Below are positions 43,543 to 53,132 of a DNA stretch of 56,688 nt, in pieces; within the stretch, counting starts at the first letter, position 1, and the number at the start of each line of letters is the position of its first letter. The position numbers were made by a program, and so were the translations under genes. The notes under the pieces are model-generated. The model had not been told where the DNA came from. It saw nothing but the letters and a program-made list of their open reading frames with translations, and made no database searches. The DNA is taken from positions 706,796 to 763,483 of the forward strand of contig KB235926.1 of assembly GCA_000332255.1 (NCBI GenBank), in the 5' to 3' direction. Origin of the DNA: a cyanobacterium PCC 7702 (GTDB taxonomy: Bacteria > Cyanobacteriota > Cyanobacteriia > Cyanobacteriales > Nostocaceae).

Positions 43543-44709
43543 ATGGCTGCGTACAAATCGTTCTATACTCTGAATTCGCTGCTGCCATTTTCAATTATGG
43601 ATCGCTACTTAGCCAGCGAATTACTGCCAACTTTTTTGTTTGGCGTTGGAGCTTTTTCATCTATTGGCGTCACCATCGACTCGGTATTTGACTTGGTCAG
43701 GAAAATAGTAGAATCAGGACTGCCAATAGGTGTTGCTTTCAAAGTTTTCTTATTAAAATTCCCCAATTTTATCGTTCTGGCCTTTCCCATGGCCACGCTG
43801 CTATCTACACTAATGACTTACAGTCGCCTGTCTAGTGAAAGCGAGTTGATCGCTTTGCGCGGTTGTGGAGTCAGCGTTTATCGCATGGTTCTAACTGCTG
43901 TAGTAATGAGCTTTTTAGTCACGGGAATGACATTTATTTTTAACGAACAAATTGCACCAGCAGCCAATTACCAAGCATCCGTGACTCTAGACAGAGCTTT
44001 CAAGTCTGATAAACCAACATTCAAACAGGAAAACATTTTTTATCCTGAATATCGCTACATAGAGCAAAAGGATGGTAGCAAAGAAAAGATTTTGTCACGC
44101 TTGTTTTATGCCGATAAATTTGATGGTAAATTGATGAAAGGCTTGACTATTATCGACCGTTCTCAAAAAGGTCTCAACCAAATTGTTGTGGCAGAATCAG
44201 CTCAATGGAATCCATCTCAAAACGTCTGGGACTTTTACAACGGTACTATCTATTTAGTTGCCCCCGATCGCTCTTATCGCAACATTTTACGTTTTGAAAA
44301 ACAACAGCTGCAACTACCCCGCACAGCTTTGGATATGGCGCAAAGAAGTCGTGACTACGGGGAAATGAACATTGCTCAGTCACTAGAACAATTGGAACTA
44401 GAACGTCTAGGTGGTGACGAGCAGAAAATTCGCAAACTGGAAGTGCGGATTCAGCAAAAAATCTCCTTACCCTTTGTCTGCGTGGTTTTTGGTTTAGTCG
44501 GTTCCGCCATGGGAACCATACCCCAGCGCACCGGACGAGCTACTAGCTTTGGAGTTAGCGTCATTATTATATTTACATACTATTTATTCTACTTTATTAC
44601 CGGCGCCCTAGCACAAGCAGAAATCCTGTCTCCATTTCTAGGAGCTTGGTTGCCTAACTTTGTGTTTTTGGGAATAGGTATATTTTTGTTGAGGCGAGTA
44701 GCAAATTAA
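43543..44709 (+). CDS. lptF: LptF/LptG family permease
   Basis: The membrane subunit of the lipopolysaccharide exporter. The 388-residue protein begins with MDRYLASELLPTFLFGVGAF, the family hallmark, and has three N-terminal helices (with SRLSSESELIALRGCGVSVYRM as the coupling region). A periplasmic beta-jellyroll (about 130-270) follows, then three C-terminal helices. Cyanobacteria usually have a single LptF/G-type gene, so the complex may be a homodimer; F versus G cannot be assigned here. It follows lptB by 58 nt. Confidence 0.92.
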   Translation: MAAYKSFYTLNSLLPFSIMDRYLASELLPTFLFGVGAFSSIGVTIDSVFDLVRKIVESGLPIGVAFKVFLLKFPNFIVLAFPMATLLSTLMTYSRLSSESELIALRGCGVSVYRMVLTAVVMSFLVTGMTFIFNEQIAPAANYQASVTLDRAFKSDKPTFKQENIFYPEYRYIEQKDGSKEKILSRLFYADKFDGKLMKGLTIIDRSQKGLNQIVVAESAQWNPSQNVWDFYNGTIYLVAPDRSYRNILRFEKQQLQLPRTALDMAQRSRDYGEMNIAQSLEQLELERLGGDEQKIRKLEVRIQQKISLPFVCVVFGLVGSAMGTIPQRTGRATSFGVSVIIIFTYYLFYFITGALAQAEILSPFLGAWLPNFVFLGIGIFLLRRVAN

Positions 44710-44829
44710 TATTTCCAGTCTCCGCCTGTAGGGAAAAGAAAAGTTAAAATTACAACAGATAGTTAAGTATAAAAACTAAGTCTCCTGTGTCTTTTCGTTC
44801 CGGAAGCATGCCGGGAATAATGGTTATAT

Positions 44830-45615
44830 ATGTCACATCGTCCTTTCCTTCCTCCTTATTTACACAACCTCCAACCAAAATTGTGGAATTTGGCTCGACC
44901 TAGCTTTTGGGGAACAGCAATTTTTTTATCTGTAGTAGGGTTTGCGATCGGAGAAGACCGGACACACCCAGACTTTTTTCGTTCGCAACCAAAACAGGAA
45001 CAAAAAAGCGCCGATTCCTCTCTTTCCTTAGAAGACCGAGCGATCGCTGCAGATATTGATAACTTGCCAGTATTGTTTTATGACTTCGAACATACAGATA
45101 AAACTTCAACTGCAGATACCTTTGCCAACAAAAGTAGCAGAATAGATAACAAAGGTAGATCGGAGGAACTTGGCAATACTAATTCCAATTTAGGCTCGAA
45201 TTCAGCTATTCCTTTTGGAGGCGTTGCTCCAGAAAAAAATCCGTTCGTACTACAAGCAGAAAATTTATTGCAAATGAAAAATTGGTCCGGCGATCGCGCT
45301 ATAAATCAAAGTCCGCCTTTATTACCTGCTTTGACCCAACCACCACAAAGCGCTTTGCAAACAGCACTTGATACTGTTGCAAACACCACCAGCACCACTT
45401 CTACAGATTCCTTAGGGCGTTCGCGAAGCGTACCGGATGGCATATCGCAACCCACACCTAATCTTGCTTTCTCAGCAACTGCTGGGTCAACAGGACAAGC
45501 AAGTGTCTCCGTTACCAACAACACTAATCCTACTGCGATCGCGGCAACAAACCAACCCTTATCCAATTTCATACCTGCAACTGCTACACCCGAAACCAAA
45601 AGTTCCGAGCAATAA
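44830..45615 (+). CDS. Hypothetical single-pass exported protein, Ser/Thr/Asn-rich
   Basis: A 261-residue protein I do not recognise. One hydrophobic segment (SFWGTAIFLSVVGFAIG, about 25-41) serves as signal anchor. The rest is low-complexity and rich in Ser, Thr, Asn and Gln, as in disordered periplasmic linkers. A copy of dispersed repeat family 3 is inserted in frame and encodes LGRSRSVPDGIS (45416-45449). It follows lptF, and cyanobacterial LptD-like (DUF3769) genes often occupy this place, so it might be a truncated or divergent relative; that is only a guess. Confidence 0.5.
   Translation: MSHRPFLPPYLHNLQPKLWNLARPSFWGTAIFLSVVGFAIGEDRTHPDFFRSQPKQEQKSADSSLSLEDRAIAADIDNLPVLFYDFEHTDKTSTADTFANKSSRIDNKGRSEELGNTNSNLGSNSAIPFGGVAPEKNPFVLQAENLLQMKNWSGDRAINQSPPLLPALTQPPQSALQTALDTVANTTSTTSTDSLGRSRSVPDGISQPTPNLAFSATAGSTGQASVSVTNNTNPTAIAATNQPLSNFIPATATPETKSSEQ
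45416..45449 (+). repeat. Dispersed repeat family 3, in-frame copy
   Basis: Core TTCGCGAAGCGTACCGGATG, matching 52772-52800 and 52837-52869. It is translated within the exported hypothetical protein. Confidence 0.85.
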
Positions 45616-45743
45616 TCTTACCAAAGCAAGTTAGAATATCTGGATCGATCAAATTCGTCAAATCTTCACATATCCCCAGTCCAGTCTACCTCTTCCAAAA
45701 ATACGAATGGGAATACTGGAAGTAAAGAGATTGAGCCAAATGG

Positions 45744-47978
45744 TTGCCTATGAGCGAAATACCTCCTATTTCCAAAACTTGTGTTTGTTGCCACATCAAA
45801 CGTTGCTGCACTGAGGAAGCAGGTAGACTCTTGATTTGGTTTCCCGTTCTCCACACCCTCAAAAAAACTACTTCTTATTTGCAGCGGTACGCTGTTGAAT
45901 ATGAACTGATGCACGAGCGACTGGGTTTGAGTTTAAATTGTAAACTCGGACAGGCTCAAGAATTTGCTCGCAACCTAGCTCAACAACTAACACCCAGAGA
46001 ATTAAAAGAAACACAAGTTCTTTTTATTCGAGGTGCATTACAACCACAACTACAAGACTTTAGTGATATTGCTTCGTTGCAACGTTTTATTAAGTTCAGT
46101 CAGTCTGACTGGCTAATTGAAATGCTGGAAACACAAAGATTCACTACTTTTTTTCAACCGATTGTCTCTATTCGAGACACATCCCAGATTTACGGATACG
46201 AATCTTTGTTGCGAGGCCTAGACAAACAAGGCAATTTAGTGCTACCAGGACCGATTATCGAATTAGCCATCGAAATAGGACTACTACCACAACTAGACCG
46301 AATAGCTCGCCTCAGCGCGATCGCTCACTTCAGTAATTATAAAGTCAGCAGCCATATCTTTATCAATTTTGCACCCACAGCACTTTACGATCCCGTTTCT
46401 TGCTTGCGCAGCACTGTAGAAGCGATCGACCGCGCCGGAATTTCCCACGAACAGGTAATTTTTGAAGTGATAGAATCAGATAACGCTCAGGATATAGACC
46501 ATCTCAACGGAGTACTGAAATGTTACCGAGATGCAGGTTTTTTAGTAGCCCTCGACGACCTTGGTTCTGGCTATTCTGGATTGAACTTGCTGCACCAGCT
46601 GCGTCCGGACTTTGTGAAATTAGATATGGGATTGATCCGAGACGTGCATAAAGACCATTACAAAGCCTCAATTACTGAAAAACTTTTAGAAATTGCTCAA
46701 AAGTTAGAAATCAAAACAGTTGCAGAAGGAATTGAGTGCATTGAAGAACTGAACTGGTTGCAACAACGAGGTGCAAATTTTGCTCAAGGCTATTTAATTG
46801 CCAAACCCAGTCCGGAACTGGTGACAGTAACTCCTCAAATAGGAGCGTCACCAACATATTACCAGTTACTCGAGCAGCGTGTCCAGTATCAAAGCGAATA
46901 CGAACGCATCGTCGCCACCGTAACCCAGCGCATTCGCCAATCATTGGATTTAGAAGAAATTCTACAAACCACAGCATTTGAAGTGCGACAGCTGTTTGAC
47001 GTCGACCGAGTAGTAATTTATCGCTTTGAACCGGACTGGAGCGGTTTAGTCGCAGTAGAATCCCTAGCCCCTGGATGCATGTCCATTTTGGGATTTCACG
47101 TTATGGACACCTGCTTTCAATCTAACCGAGCGGCTTACTACCAGCAAGGTAACGCCAAAGCGATCGCAGATATTGAAAGCGCAGGACTGTCCGCGTGTCA
47201 TGTAGAACTGCTGCGGAGTCTACAAATCCGGGCCAATCTGATCGTACCCATCTTACAGCAAGAACGCTTGTGGGGACTTTTAATTGCTCACCAATGTCGC
47301 AGCACCAGACAATGGCAACAATCGGAGATTAACTTGTTCTACCAGCTAGCATGTCAAGCAGCGATCGCCATTCAGCAATCACAACTGTACCAGCAGTTAC
47401 AAAAAGCCAATCAAGAACTACAACGCCTCGCCTCTTTAGACGGTCTTACCCAAGTAGCAAATCGCCCCTGCTTTGATGAAAGGTTGCAAGTAGAATGGCA
47501 ACGACTGGCACGGGAGCAAGCTCCTCTTTCTTTAATATTATGCGATGTTGATTGCTTTAAACTTTACAACGATACCCACGGTCACTTGGCAGGAGATGAA
47601 GCACTCATACACGTAGCCAAAGCGATTTCTCAAGCTGTCAAACGCTCAGCTGACCTGGTAGCTCGCTATGGGGGAGAAGAATTTGCAGTAATTTTACCAA
47701 ATACAAACGTTGCAGGAGCGATCGCAGTAGCAAAAACAATCCAGAAGAATATTAGCGCCTTACAACTACCTCATCCCAATTCTCCGGTTAGTGAATTCGT
47801 TACCCTCAGTCTGGGAGTAGCAACTGTCACTCCCGACTATCAATCTTCTCCTGCAACCTTAATTGCTACCGCTGACCGAGTACTCTATCAAGCAAAAGCA
47901 CAAGGAAGAAATTGTATGGTGTACGCAAACTGTGATGACACTGACATCAAACTGATGCAGGAACAAAGGTATTCGTAA
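45744..47978 (+). CDS. EAL - cyanobacteriochrome GAF - GGDEF light-responsive c-di-GMP protein
   Basis: A 744-residue signalling protein. A Cys-rich N-terminus (KTCVCCHIKRCC) precedes an EAL phosphodiesterase domain (about 135-370; YGYESLLRG near 152, FEVIESD, ALDDLGSGYSGLN, VAEGIE). The GAF domain (about 395-550) has the cyanobacteriochrome signatures: MDTCF (Asp455, Cys457; DXCF motif) and ACHVELL (Cys485-His486). The two Cys are 28 residues apart, as in TePixJ. The C-terminus is a GGDEF cyclase with ARYGGEEFAVILP (about 643). Both enzyme domains keep their motifs. A bilin bound at Cys485 would tune them by blue or green light. The EAL-first order is unusual. Confidence 0.88.
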   Translation: MPMSEIPPISKTCVCCHIKRCCTEEAGRLLIWFPVLHTLKKTTSYLQRYAVEYELMHERLGLSLNCKLGQAQEFARNLAQQLTPRELKETQVLFIRGALQPQLQDFSDIASLQRFIKFSQSDWLIEMLETQRFTTFFQPIVSIRDTSQIYGYESLLRGLDKQGNLVLPGPIIELAIEIGLLPQLDRIARLSAIAHFSNYKVSSHIFINFAPTALYDPVSCLRSTVEAIDRAGISHEQVIFEVIESDNAQDIDHLNGVLKCYRDAGFLVALDDLGSGYSGLNLLHQLRPDFVKLDMGLIRDVHKDHYKASITEKLLEIAQKLEIKTVAEGIECIEELNWLQQRGANFAQGYLIAKPSPELVTVTPQIGASPTYYQLLEQRVQYQSEYERIVATVTQRIRQSLDLEEILQTTAFEVRQLFDVDRVVIYRFEPDWSGLVAVESLAPGCMSILGFHVMDTCFQSNRAAYYQQGNAKAIADIESAGLSACHVELLRSLQIRANLIVPILQQERLWGLLIAHQCRSTRQWQQSEINLFYQLACQAAIAIQQSQLYQQLQKANQELQRLASLDGLTQVANRPCFDERLQVEWQRLAREQAPLSLILCDVDCFKLYNDTHGHLAGDEALIHVAKAISQAVKRSADLVARYGGEEFAVILPNTNVAGAIAVAKTIQKNISALQLPHPNSPVSEFVTLSLGVATVTPDYQSSPATLIATADRVLYQAKAQGRNCMVYANCDDTDIKLMQEQRYS

Positions 47979-48005
47979 CAGCAATTAAGCCATTTGTTCG
48001 CTGAA

Positions 48006-48066
48006 GTTAGTAGTCAGCGATTTATCGCTCCCCACCCGGGATATCAAGGGCGTTTACTACGAATAA
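48006..48066. repeat. Hairpin dispersed repeat
   Basis: GTTAGTAG at the left and CTACGAA at the right enclose GCGATTTATCGC and a CCCGGG centre. It lies between the convergent light-sensor and rfbB genes and may terminate both. Confidence 0.65.
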
Positions 48067-48102
48067 AGTGCAAACTTGCTTGAGCAAGATGTCATATAAG
48101 TG

Positions 48103-49173
48103 TTAGCTGAAAATATAGTTCTTCTGGTAATAATCTTGATAATCTGGTGATAGCAGGGGTTGCCACCACCGGTGATGGTTAAGGTACCACTTGGCGGTGA
48201 GGCGCAAACCTTCTGAGAGTGTTACCGAAGGTGTCCAGCCAAGCTGTGTTTTAATTTTAGTGGCATTAATGGCGTATCTGCGATCGTGTCCCGGTCTATC
48301 CTTAACAAAGGTAATCAAATTTTCGGCAGGACGTACTGGTAAATTAGAAGGTGCTAATTCATCCATCAATTGGCATATCATTCGCACCAGGTTAATATTT
48401 TCCACTTCATTATTACCACCGATATTGTAAGTTTCACCTGGTATACCCCGATGAATTACTGCATCCAAAGCACTGCAGTGGTCACCTACATAAAGCCAAT
48501 CTCGAACGTTTTTACCATCGCCGTATACTGGTAATGGCTTGCCCATTAAAATGTTAATACACGTCAAGGGAATGAGCTTTTCTGGAAATTGGTAAGGACC
48601 GTAGTTATTAGAGCAATTAGTGATAATTGTGGGAAGTTTGTAAGTATGATAATAAGCGCGAACTAGGTGATCGCTACCAGCTTTGGAAGCAGAGTAGGGA
48701 CTGTTGGGAGCGTAGGGGGTAGTTTCGCTGAAAGCAGGGTCATCAGGACCAAGACTACCGTAAACCTCATCGGTAGAAACGTGCAAAAAACGATAATGAG
48801 CAGGTTTAGAATTGATTTGCCAGTGTTGGCGAAAAGCTTCTAGGAGAGTGTAAGTACCAACTACATTTGTTTTGACAAAAGCACCGGGTTCCAAAATCGA
48901 TCTATCCACATGAGATTCAGCAGCAAAATGGGCGATGGTATCGATATTTTCTGATTGTAGTAGTTGCTCGACTAAAGAGCGATCGCATATATCTCCCCGA
49001 ACAAAGCGGAAATTTTCTCGCTCCTCCAACTTTGCTAAATTCGCCCGATTTCCTGCATAAGTCAAAGCATCCAAAACCACTACTCGGTTCTCGGGATAGT
49101 GCTGACACCAGTAATGCACAAAATTTGAGCCAATAAAACCCGCACCACCAGTAACTAACAAACAACGGTTCAT
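48103..49173 (-). CDS. rfbB: dTDP-glucose 4,6-dehydratase
   Basis: Makes dTDP-4-keto-6-deoxyglucose for rhamnose and other deoxysugars of surface glycans. The 356-residue SDR enzyme has the NAD-binding TGGAGFIGSNFVHYW at the N-terminus, HFAAESHVDRSI, the catalytic STDEVYGSL (Thr, Asp, Glu), and YSASK near residue 160 (Tyr/Lys pair). A good Shine-Dalgarno (AGGAGCG) precedes the ATG. The other rhamnose genes (rfbA, C, D) are not adjacent. Confidence 0.97.
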   Translation of the reverse strand: MNRCLLVTGGAGFIGSNFVHYWCQHYPENRVVVLDALTYAGNRANLAKLEERENFRFVRGDICDRSLVEQLLQSENIDTIAHFAAESHVDRSILEPGAFVKTNVVGTYTLLEAFRQHWQINSKPAHYRFLHVSTDEVYGSLGPDDPAFSETTPYAPNSPYSASKAGSDHLVRAYYHTYKLPTIITNCSNNYGPYQFPEKLIPLTCINILMGKPLPVYGDGKNVRDWLYVGDHCSALDAVIHRGIPGETYNIGGNNEVENINLVRMICQLMDELAPSNLPVRPAENLITFVKDRPGHDRRYAINATKIKTQLGWTPSVTLSEGLRLTAKWYLNHHRWWQPLLSPDYQDYYQKNYIFS

Positions 49174-49243
49174 GCAACTCGCTCCTGTTTGTTTTTCGCA
49201 CTACAATACTAGCTAGTGCATGCAGGGGATGCACAAGAAGATT

Positions 49244-50848
49244 TTATGGTTTAGCTTGGCGCGATCGCTTGACGGGATTCATCCATATCTCTAACTTGCT
49301 AAAAAAGTGCGAAGAAATTAGTGTCAAGCATAAGTAAACTAAGGCTACAGCTGCATAAATCTCAAAGGCGCGGTAGTTTTGTGAAACAATTAGCTGTCCC
49401 TTGCGGAACAATTCTTCAAAACCGATAACTGCAACTAAACTAGTATCTTTGAGCAAACTAATAAATTCATTTCCCAATGGCGGTAACATGCGTTGCAAAG
49501 CTTGGGGAAATATGACATAACGCATTGTTTGCACTGCATCTAAACCCAGCGACTGCGCAGCTTCCGTTTGTCCCGGTTCTATAGATTCAATACCAGCACG
49601 AACAATTTCTGCAATGTAAGCAGCACTGTTTAAACTCAATGCTATAACTGCAGCTGCAAACTGATTAAAGCTGAAAGTAAAACCTAATTCCTGCGCTATG
49701 GCAGGTATGCCAAAATAAATCATAAAAATTTGCACCAGCAAGGGTGTTCCCCTCAAAAAATCTACATAAGCTCTGGTTAACCAACGTACGATTTCAATTC
49801 GGGAAAGACGCAAAATCCCAATTAAAGAACCTCCTACCAAACCAATTGTGATAGAGAATATCGTCAACAGCAACGTTATCAAAGCTCCTTGCAACAAAAT
49901 TGGCAGAGACTGTAAAATCACGCTTGCACAAGTAAGCAGTGCAGATATCCCAGTTGCAGTTGCAGTTGTAAATGGTAATTTCTCTGGTAGTTGTGGAGGT
50001 GTGGTTTGGAACCACTTTTGATAAATTTGGGTGTAGATTCCATTTTGCAATACCTTTGTTAAGCCTTGGTTAATTAAGGTTAAATTCGGGGAATTCTTGC
50101 TTGTGGCAATACCAAAGTACTCCTGCGTTAGCAATTGAGAGATAATTTTAACTGCTGGTAAGTTTCCTGTATTAATTGCATACAAAATTACAGGTGCATC
50201 TCCAATCGCCGCATCTGCGTTACCATTGACTAATTCTTGTAAGGCTAAAGGCGTAGAATCAAAACTGCGAACTTGCGCCCCAGGAATGCTTTTGGCTTTT
50301 TCAGCACCAGTAGTACCAATTTGAACTGCAATCTTTTTATTTTTGAGGCTGTCAAAATTTGTAATATCTTTATTGTCCTTGCGAACAGCAACAGCCAATC
50401 CCGATTTAAAATAAGGGCGGGAAAAGGAAACAGTTTTAGCTCGGTCTTGTGTAATAGTTATAGAACTAATTGCTGCATCTATGGTTTTTGCTTGCAACGC
50501 CGGAATCAGTCCGTCAAAAGGTAAACTTTGGAAATTCACCTGAAAACCAGCTGCGGTTGCGATTGCTTTCATCAAATCAATATCAAAACCTTGCAACTCA
50601 CCCCCTGGTCCTTGAAATTCCATCGGTGGATATGCTGGCTCTGTTCCTATTTTGAAAATTTTACCTGCACCAGTTTCACTCCAGTTGGAACTGCAACCAC
50701 CAACCAATAACAGACAACTTAGACAAATTATCAAATGCAAGCGCCATCGCTGTAAGATACCCAACCCAGCCATATTTAACATTATCTTTATTCTACGTTT
50801 TCTGCCTCTGCTGCGGTTTGGAAATCCAGTTAGCTTCAAAATTACCAA
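49244..50848 (-). CDS. Amino-acid ABC transporter: substrate-binding protein fused to permease
   Basis: One chain joins two transporter parts. After a lipobox-like LLVGGC (Cys52 of the long form), residues about 60-285 are a solute-binding domain (FKIGTEPAYPPMEFQGPGGELQGFDIDLM). Residues about 310-525 are the HisMQ-type permease (QGALITLLLTIFSITIGLVGG, EIVRAGIESIEPGQTEAAQSLG EAA loop). Such GlnH-GlnP fusions are known in several bacteria, including cyanobacteria. Glutamine, glutamate or another polar amino acid is the likely substrate. Met23 (50782) or Met26 may be the true start, because the first 22 residues are poorly conserved-looking. The matching ATPase gene is divergent, 74 nt away. 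Confidence 0.9.
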   Translation of the reverse strand: MVILKLTGFPNRSRGRKRRIKIMLNMAGLGILQRWRLHLIICLSCLLLVGGCSSNWSETGAGKIFKIGTEPAYPPMEFQGPGGELQGFDIDLMKAIATAAGFQVNFQSLPFDGLIPALQAKTIDAAISSITITQDRAKTVSFSRPYFKSGLAVAVRKDNKDITNFDSLKNKKIAVQIGTTGAEKAKSIPGAQVRSFDSTPLALQELVNGNADAAIGDAPVILYAINTGNLPAVKIISQLLTQEYFGIATSKNSPNLTLINQGLTKVLQNGIYTQIYQKWFQTTPPQLPEKLPFTTATATGISALLTCASVILQSLPILLQGALITLLLTIFSITIGLVGGSLIGILRLSRIEIVRWLTRAYVDFLRGTPLLVQIFMIYFGIPAIAQELGFTFSFNQFAAAVIALSLNSAAYIAEIVRAGIESIEPGQTEAAQSLGLDAVQTMRYVIFPQALQRMLPPLGNEFISLLKDTSLVAVIGFEELFRKGQLIVSQNYRAFEIYAAVALVYLCLTLISSHFFSKLEIWMNPVKRSRQAKP

Positions 50849-50922
50849 CCATACTCATGCCGGAGCTAAATTAAAATCAATTGTAATGCATAAATTGCGT
50901 TAATCTTTTTCCTTCTCCCGTA

Positions 50923-51696
50923 ATGAATAACTCTACACCGGCCATCATATTTGAAAATCTGGAAAAAAGCTTTGGCTGTTTGCAAGTTCTCAAAGGAATC
51001 AGCGGTGAGGTATACCGCCAAGAAGTAGTGGCGATTATTGGTCCCTCTGGATGTGGTAAGAGTACTCTGCTGCGCTGTTTTAATTACTTAGAAACAATTA
51101 GTGGCGGACGTTTAACAGTCAATGGTATCGATTTATCCCATCCTGATTTGGAGCGGAAAAAATTGCGACAATTGCGAACTCAAGTGGGTATGGTATTTCA
51201 GCAGTTCAATTTGTTTCCCCACTTAACAGTATTAGAGAATTTGATACTAGCTCCTTGTCAAGTGCTAGGGAAAACTCGTAAAGAAAGTATCCAGCTGGCA
51301 GGATTTTACCTGGAAAAAGTGGGACTTTTTGATAAAGCATCAGCATATCCACAGCAGCTTTCCGGAGGACAAAAACAACGGGTAGCAATCGCCCGCAGTT
51401 TATGCATGAATCCCCAAATCATGCTCTTTGATGAACCTACCAGTGCTTTGGATCCCGAACTTGTGGGGGAAGTTTTGCAAGTTATGCAGCAACTAGCAGC
51501 AGAAGGAATGACAATGGTGGTTGTCACTCATGAGATGCAATTTGCTCGTGAAGTCGCCAATCGGGTAATCTTCATGGATAAAGGCACGATCGCTGAACAA
51601 GGTCCCGCTCATGAAGTTCTTACCAATCCCCAAAGCGATCGCCTGCGTGCTTTTTTGAGTCGTTTACAACGAGAATGGCAAACAAGCACAAATTAA
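50923..51696 (+). CDS. glnQ: Polar amino-acid ABC transporter ATP-binding protein
   Basis: The 257-residue ATPase partner of the divergent binding-protein/permease fusion. Motifs: [20 protein letters not shown] (Walker A), [20 protein letters not shown] (Q-loop, GlnQ/HisP signature), [38 protein letters not shown] in the variant [16 protein letters not shown], and [13 protein letters not shown]. This pattern is specific to the polar-amino-acid (PAAT) family. The shared 74-bp divergent promoter region probably controls both genes together. Confidence 0.94.
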   Translation: MNNSTPAIIFENLEKSFGCLQVLKGISGEVYRQEVVAIIGPSGCGKSTLLRCFNYLETISGGRLTVNGIDLSHPDLERKKLRQLRTQVGMVFQQFNLFPHLTVLENLILAPCQVLGKTRKESIQLAGFYLEKVGLFDKASAYPQQLSGGQKQRVAIARSLCMNPQIMLFDEPTSALDPELVGEVLQVMQQLAAEGMTMVVVTHEMQFAREVANRVIFMDKGTIAEQGPAHEVLTNPQSDRLRAFLSRLQREWQTSTN

Positions 51697-51989
51697 GCTT
51701 GTGTTGCCAAAATTCACGAAAAAAGTATAGCTGTCTCACAAAAGATTGTAGGTGTAGCAAATACTGCAACTATCATTTGTACCTTGAATGAGGCGATTGC
51801 ACTACCAATTCTCAAGGTTACCCTCGAGCTTGCGAATTTTTGAAGCTGTCTATGTAATTAAACTAATCTGTACTTAAGGCTTCTCCCATTTATCTACTGT
51901 TAGATTTTTGTACTCCTTATTCCCCTTTTACGGCTTTATTCGGTTAGGGATAAAATGCAAGTCTTACGATTGAGAGATGTTAGATTCCA
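51697..51989. other. Intergenic region, nothing recognised
   Basis: A 293-bp stretch between convergent genes with no clear hairpin, repeat or gene. Confidence 0.4.
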
Positions 51990-52400
51990 TTAACCAAAGT
52001 AAGTTTCTTCATTGGATATATAATCTTGGCAGTTAATCGACTGTTGGGTTAAGACAGTTTTAGGATGGACGGCACATTTAAGATAGTGATTTTCATGGAA
52101 AAACAGACAACTTCGGCAGGGAATTTGATCGGGCGATCGGGTGGTGGCTACTTTTTTTCTTTGTTGCCATGCAACTTGCAGAGGTTGCTGCCATTGTCGC
52201 TCCAGAATTTTAACTTGTTGTTGATAGCGATACTGCTGATACTTCTTAAATCCTAACAAAAGAAGCACGCTCACAGCGATCGCACCTGTAATACACAGAC
52301 CAATAATACCTGAGTGAATAGAGGATTTGTATTGAGCAGGTGCAATTCGGGAAGGAAGATTGGAAGCAACTTGTTGAGAAATGAAAAAAAAGGTTGCCAT
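51990..52400 (-). CDS. Hypothetical membrane protein with C-terminal cysteine motif
   Basis: A 136-residue protein with one membrane helix (SGIIGLCITGAIAVSVLLLLGF, about 30-51), a basic coiled stretch, and a C-terminal cytoplasmic or periplasmic domain. That domain has the pattern CRSCLFFHENHYLKCAVHP followed by NCQDYIS. The four cysteines (C-x2-C-x10-C-xn-C) suggest a zinc or iron-sulfur site. I believe similar conserved cyanobacterial proteins exist but cannot name the family. It stands alone between the glnQ-type gene and the kdp operon. Confidence 0.6.
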   Translation of the reverse strand: MATFFFISQQVASNLPSRIAPAQYKSSIHSGIIGLCITGAIAVSVLLLLGFKKYQQYRYQQQVKILERQWQQPLQVAWQQRKKVATTRSPDQIPCRSCLFFHENHYLKCAVHPKTVLTQQSINCQDYISNEETYFG

Positions 52401-52667
52401 TCTTAAATCCTCAAGAGTAGAAGAAGTTATAAGTTTGTATAAATTAATAAAATTTGCGTATCACCAAAGTTTAGGTATACCAATGACCGTTGACTTGTAA
52501 GAACTCTGCTAGAAAGCTAGGGCAAAGTTGCTGGCAAATACTGAATTTAATGGATGAGTTAGATTGCAGACAAACAGAATGCATTCATGCATGAAATTGG
52601 TCAGCTGTCCGCTCCACTTGCACAAATGAAATTGCACTAGTAGTTCATGAAATTGATTGCTCGAGAG

Positions 52668-52724
52668 GTATGTAGTGAGGACTTTAGCCTTCATTCCAGC
52701 ACGAAGCGTGCTTAATACGAACTC
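52668..52724. repeat. Hairpin dispersed repeat
   Basis: Runs from GTATGTAGTGAGGACTTTAG to TACGAACTC and contains the palindrome AGCACGAAGCGTGCT. Related to 25428-25488. Confidence 0.6.
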
Positions 52725-52771
52725 CCCTGGCCCGTCAAAATCTTTATGGCAGACTACTAGTACTTGTTCGT

Positions 52772-52800
52772 GTTCGCGAAGCGTGCCGGATGGCACAACG
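52772..52800 (+). repeat. Dispersed repeat family 3, intergenic copy 1
   Basis: GTTCGCGAAGCGTGCCGGAT core, same family as the in-frame copy at 45416-45449. Confidence 0.8.
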
Positions 52801-52836
52801 TCCGGCTGGGCAATCCAGTGGTATATTTCTGTTGAG

Positions 52837-52869
52837 GCGTTCGCGAAGCGTGCCGGATGGCACATCGCA
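52837..52869 (+). repeat. Dispersed repeat family 3, intergenic copy 2
   Basis: GCGTTCGCGAAGCGTGCCGG core; a third, partial copy (GTCGGATGGCATATCGCA) follows at 52887-52904 after an AGCT run. Confidence 0.8.
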
Positions 52870-53132
52870 AAGCTAGCTAGCTAGTTGTCGGATGGCATAT
52901 CGCACTTTTTAAAAATCCGATTTTCCCAAAGGCCTAAGTTTTTGGGCTTTATCTGACATCCTGCGGGTTTTAACAACACCGCAAACTATGTCTCGAGAAG
53001 ATCTTGTGCTTACCTTGAATAGCCATGCAAATAAAAGATGGAACAAAAATGGATAAGGATGCAACATTGAGTAACTCCTGGTTCTACTTTTGCTGTTTGC
53101 ATTCTTCGCTGCGTCCCAAACAGGCAGTAGAA

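Larger units (their letters stand above)
52401..53132. other. Repeat-rich intergenic region downstream of kdpC
   Basis: This 730-bp stretch is packed with dispersed repeats: a hairpin repeat (52668-52724), two full and one partial family-3 copies (52772-52904) and an AGCT run (52871-52886). An open frame across it on the minus strand is made of translated repeats and is not a gene. A kdpD-like sensor gene, often found after kdpC, is absent here. Confidence 0.6.

Noticed and set aside
50783-50922. NtcA site (GTA-N8-TAC) between the divergent amino-acid transporter genes
   Set aside because: GTA occurs, but no TAC lies at the required spacing, so nitrogen control cannot be claimed from sequence.
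52509-52865. 118-residue open frame on the minus strand after kdpC
   Set aside because: It runs through family-3 repeats and a hairpin repeat, has no recognisable motif, and reads as translated repeat sequence.
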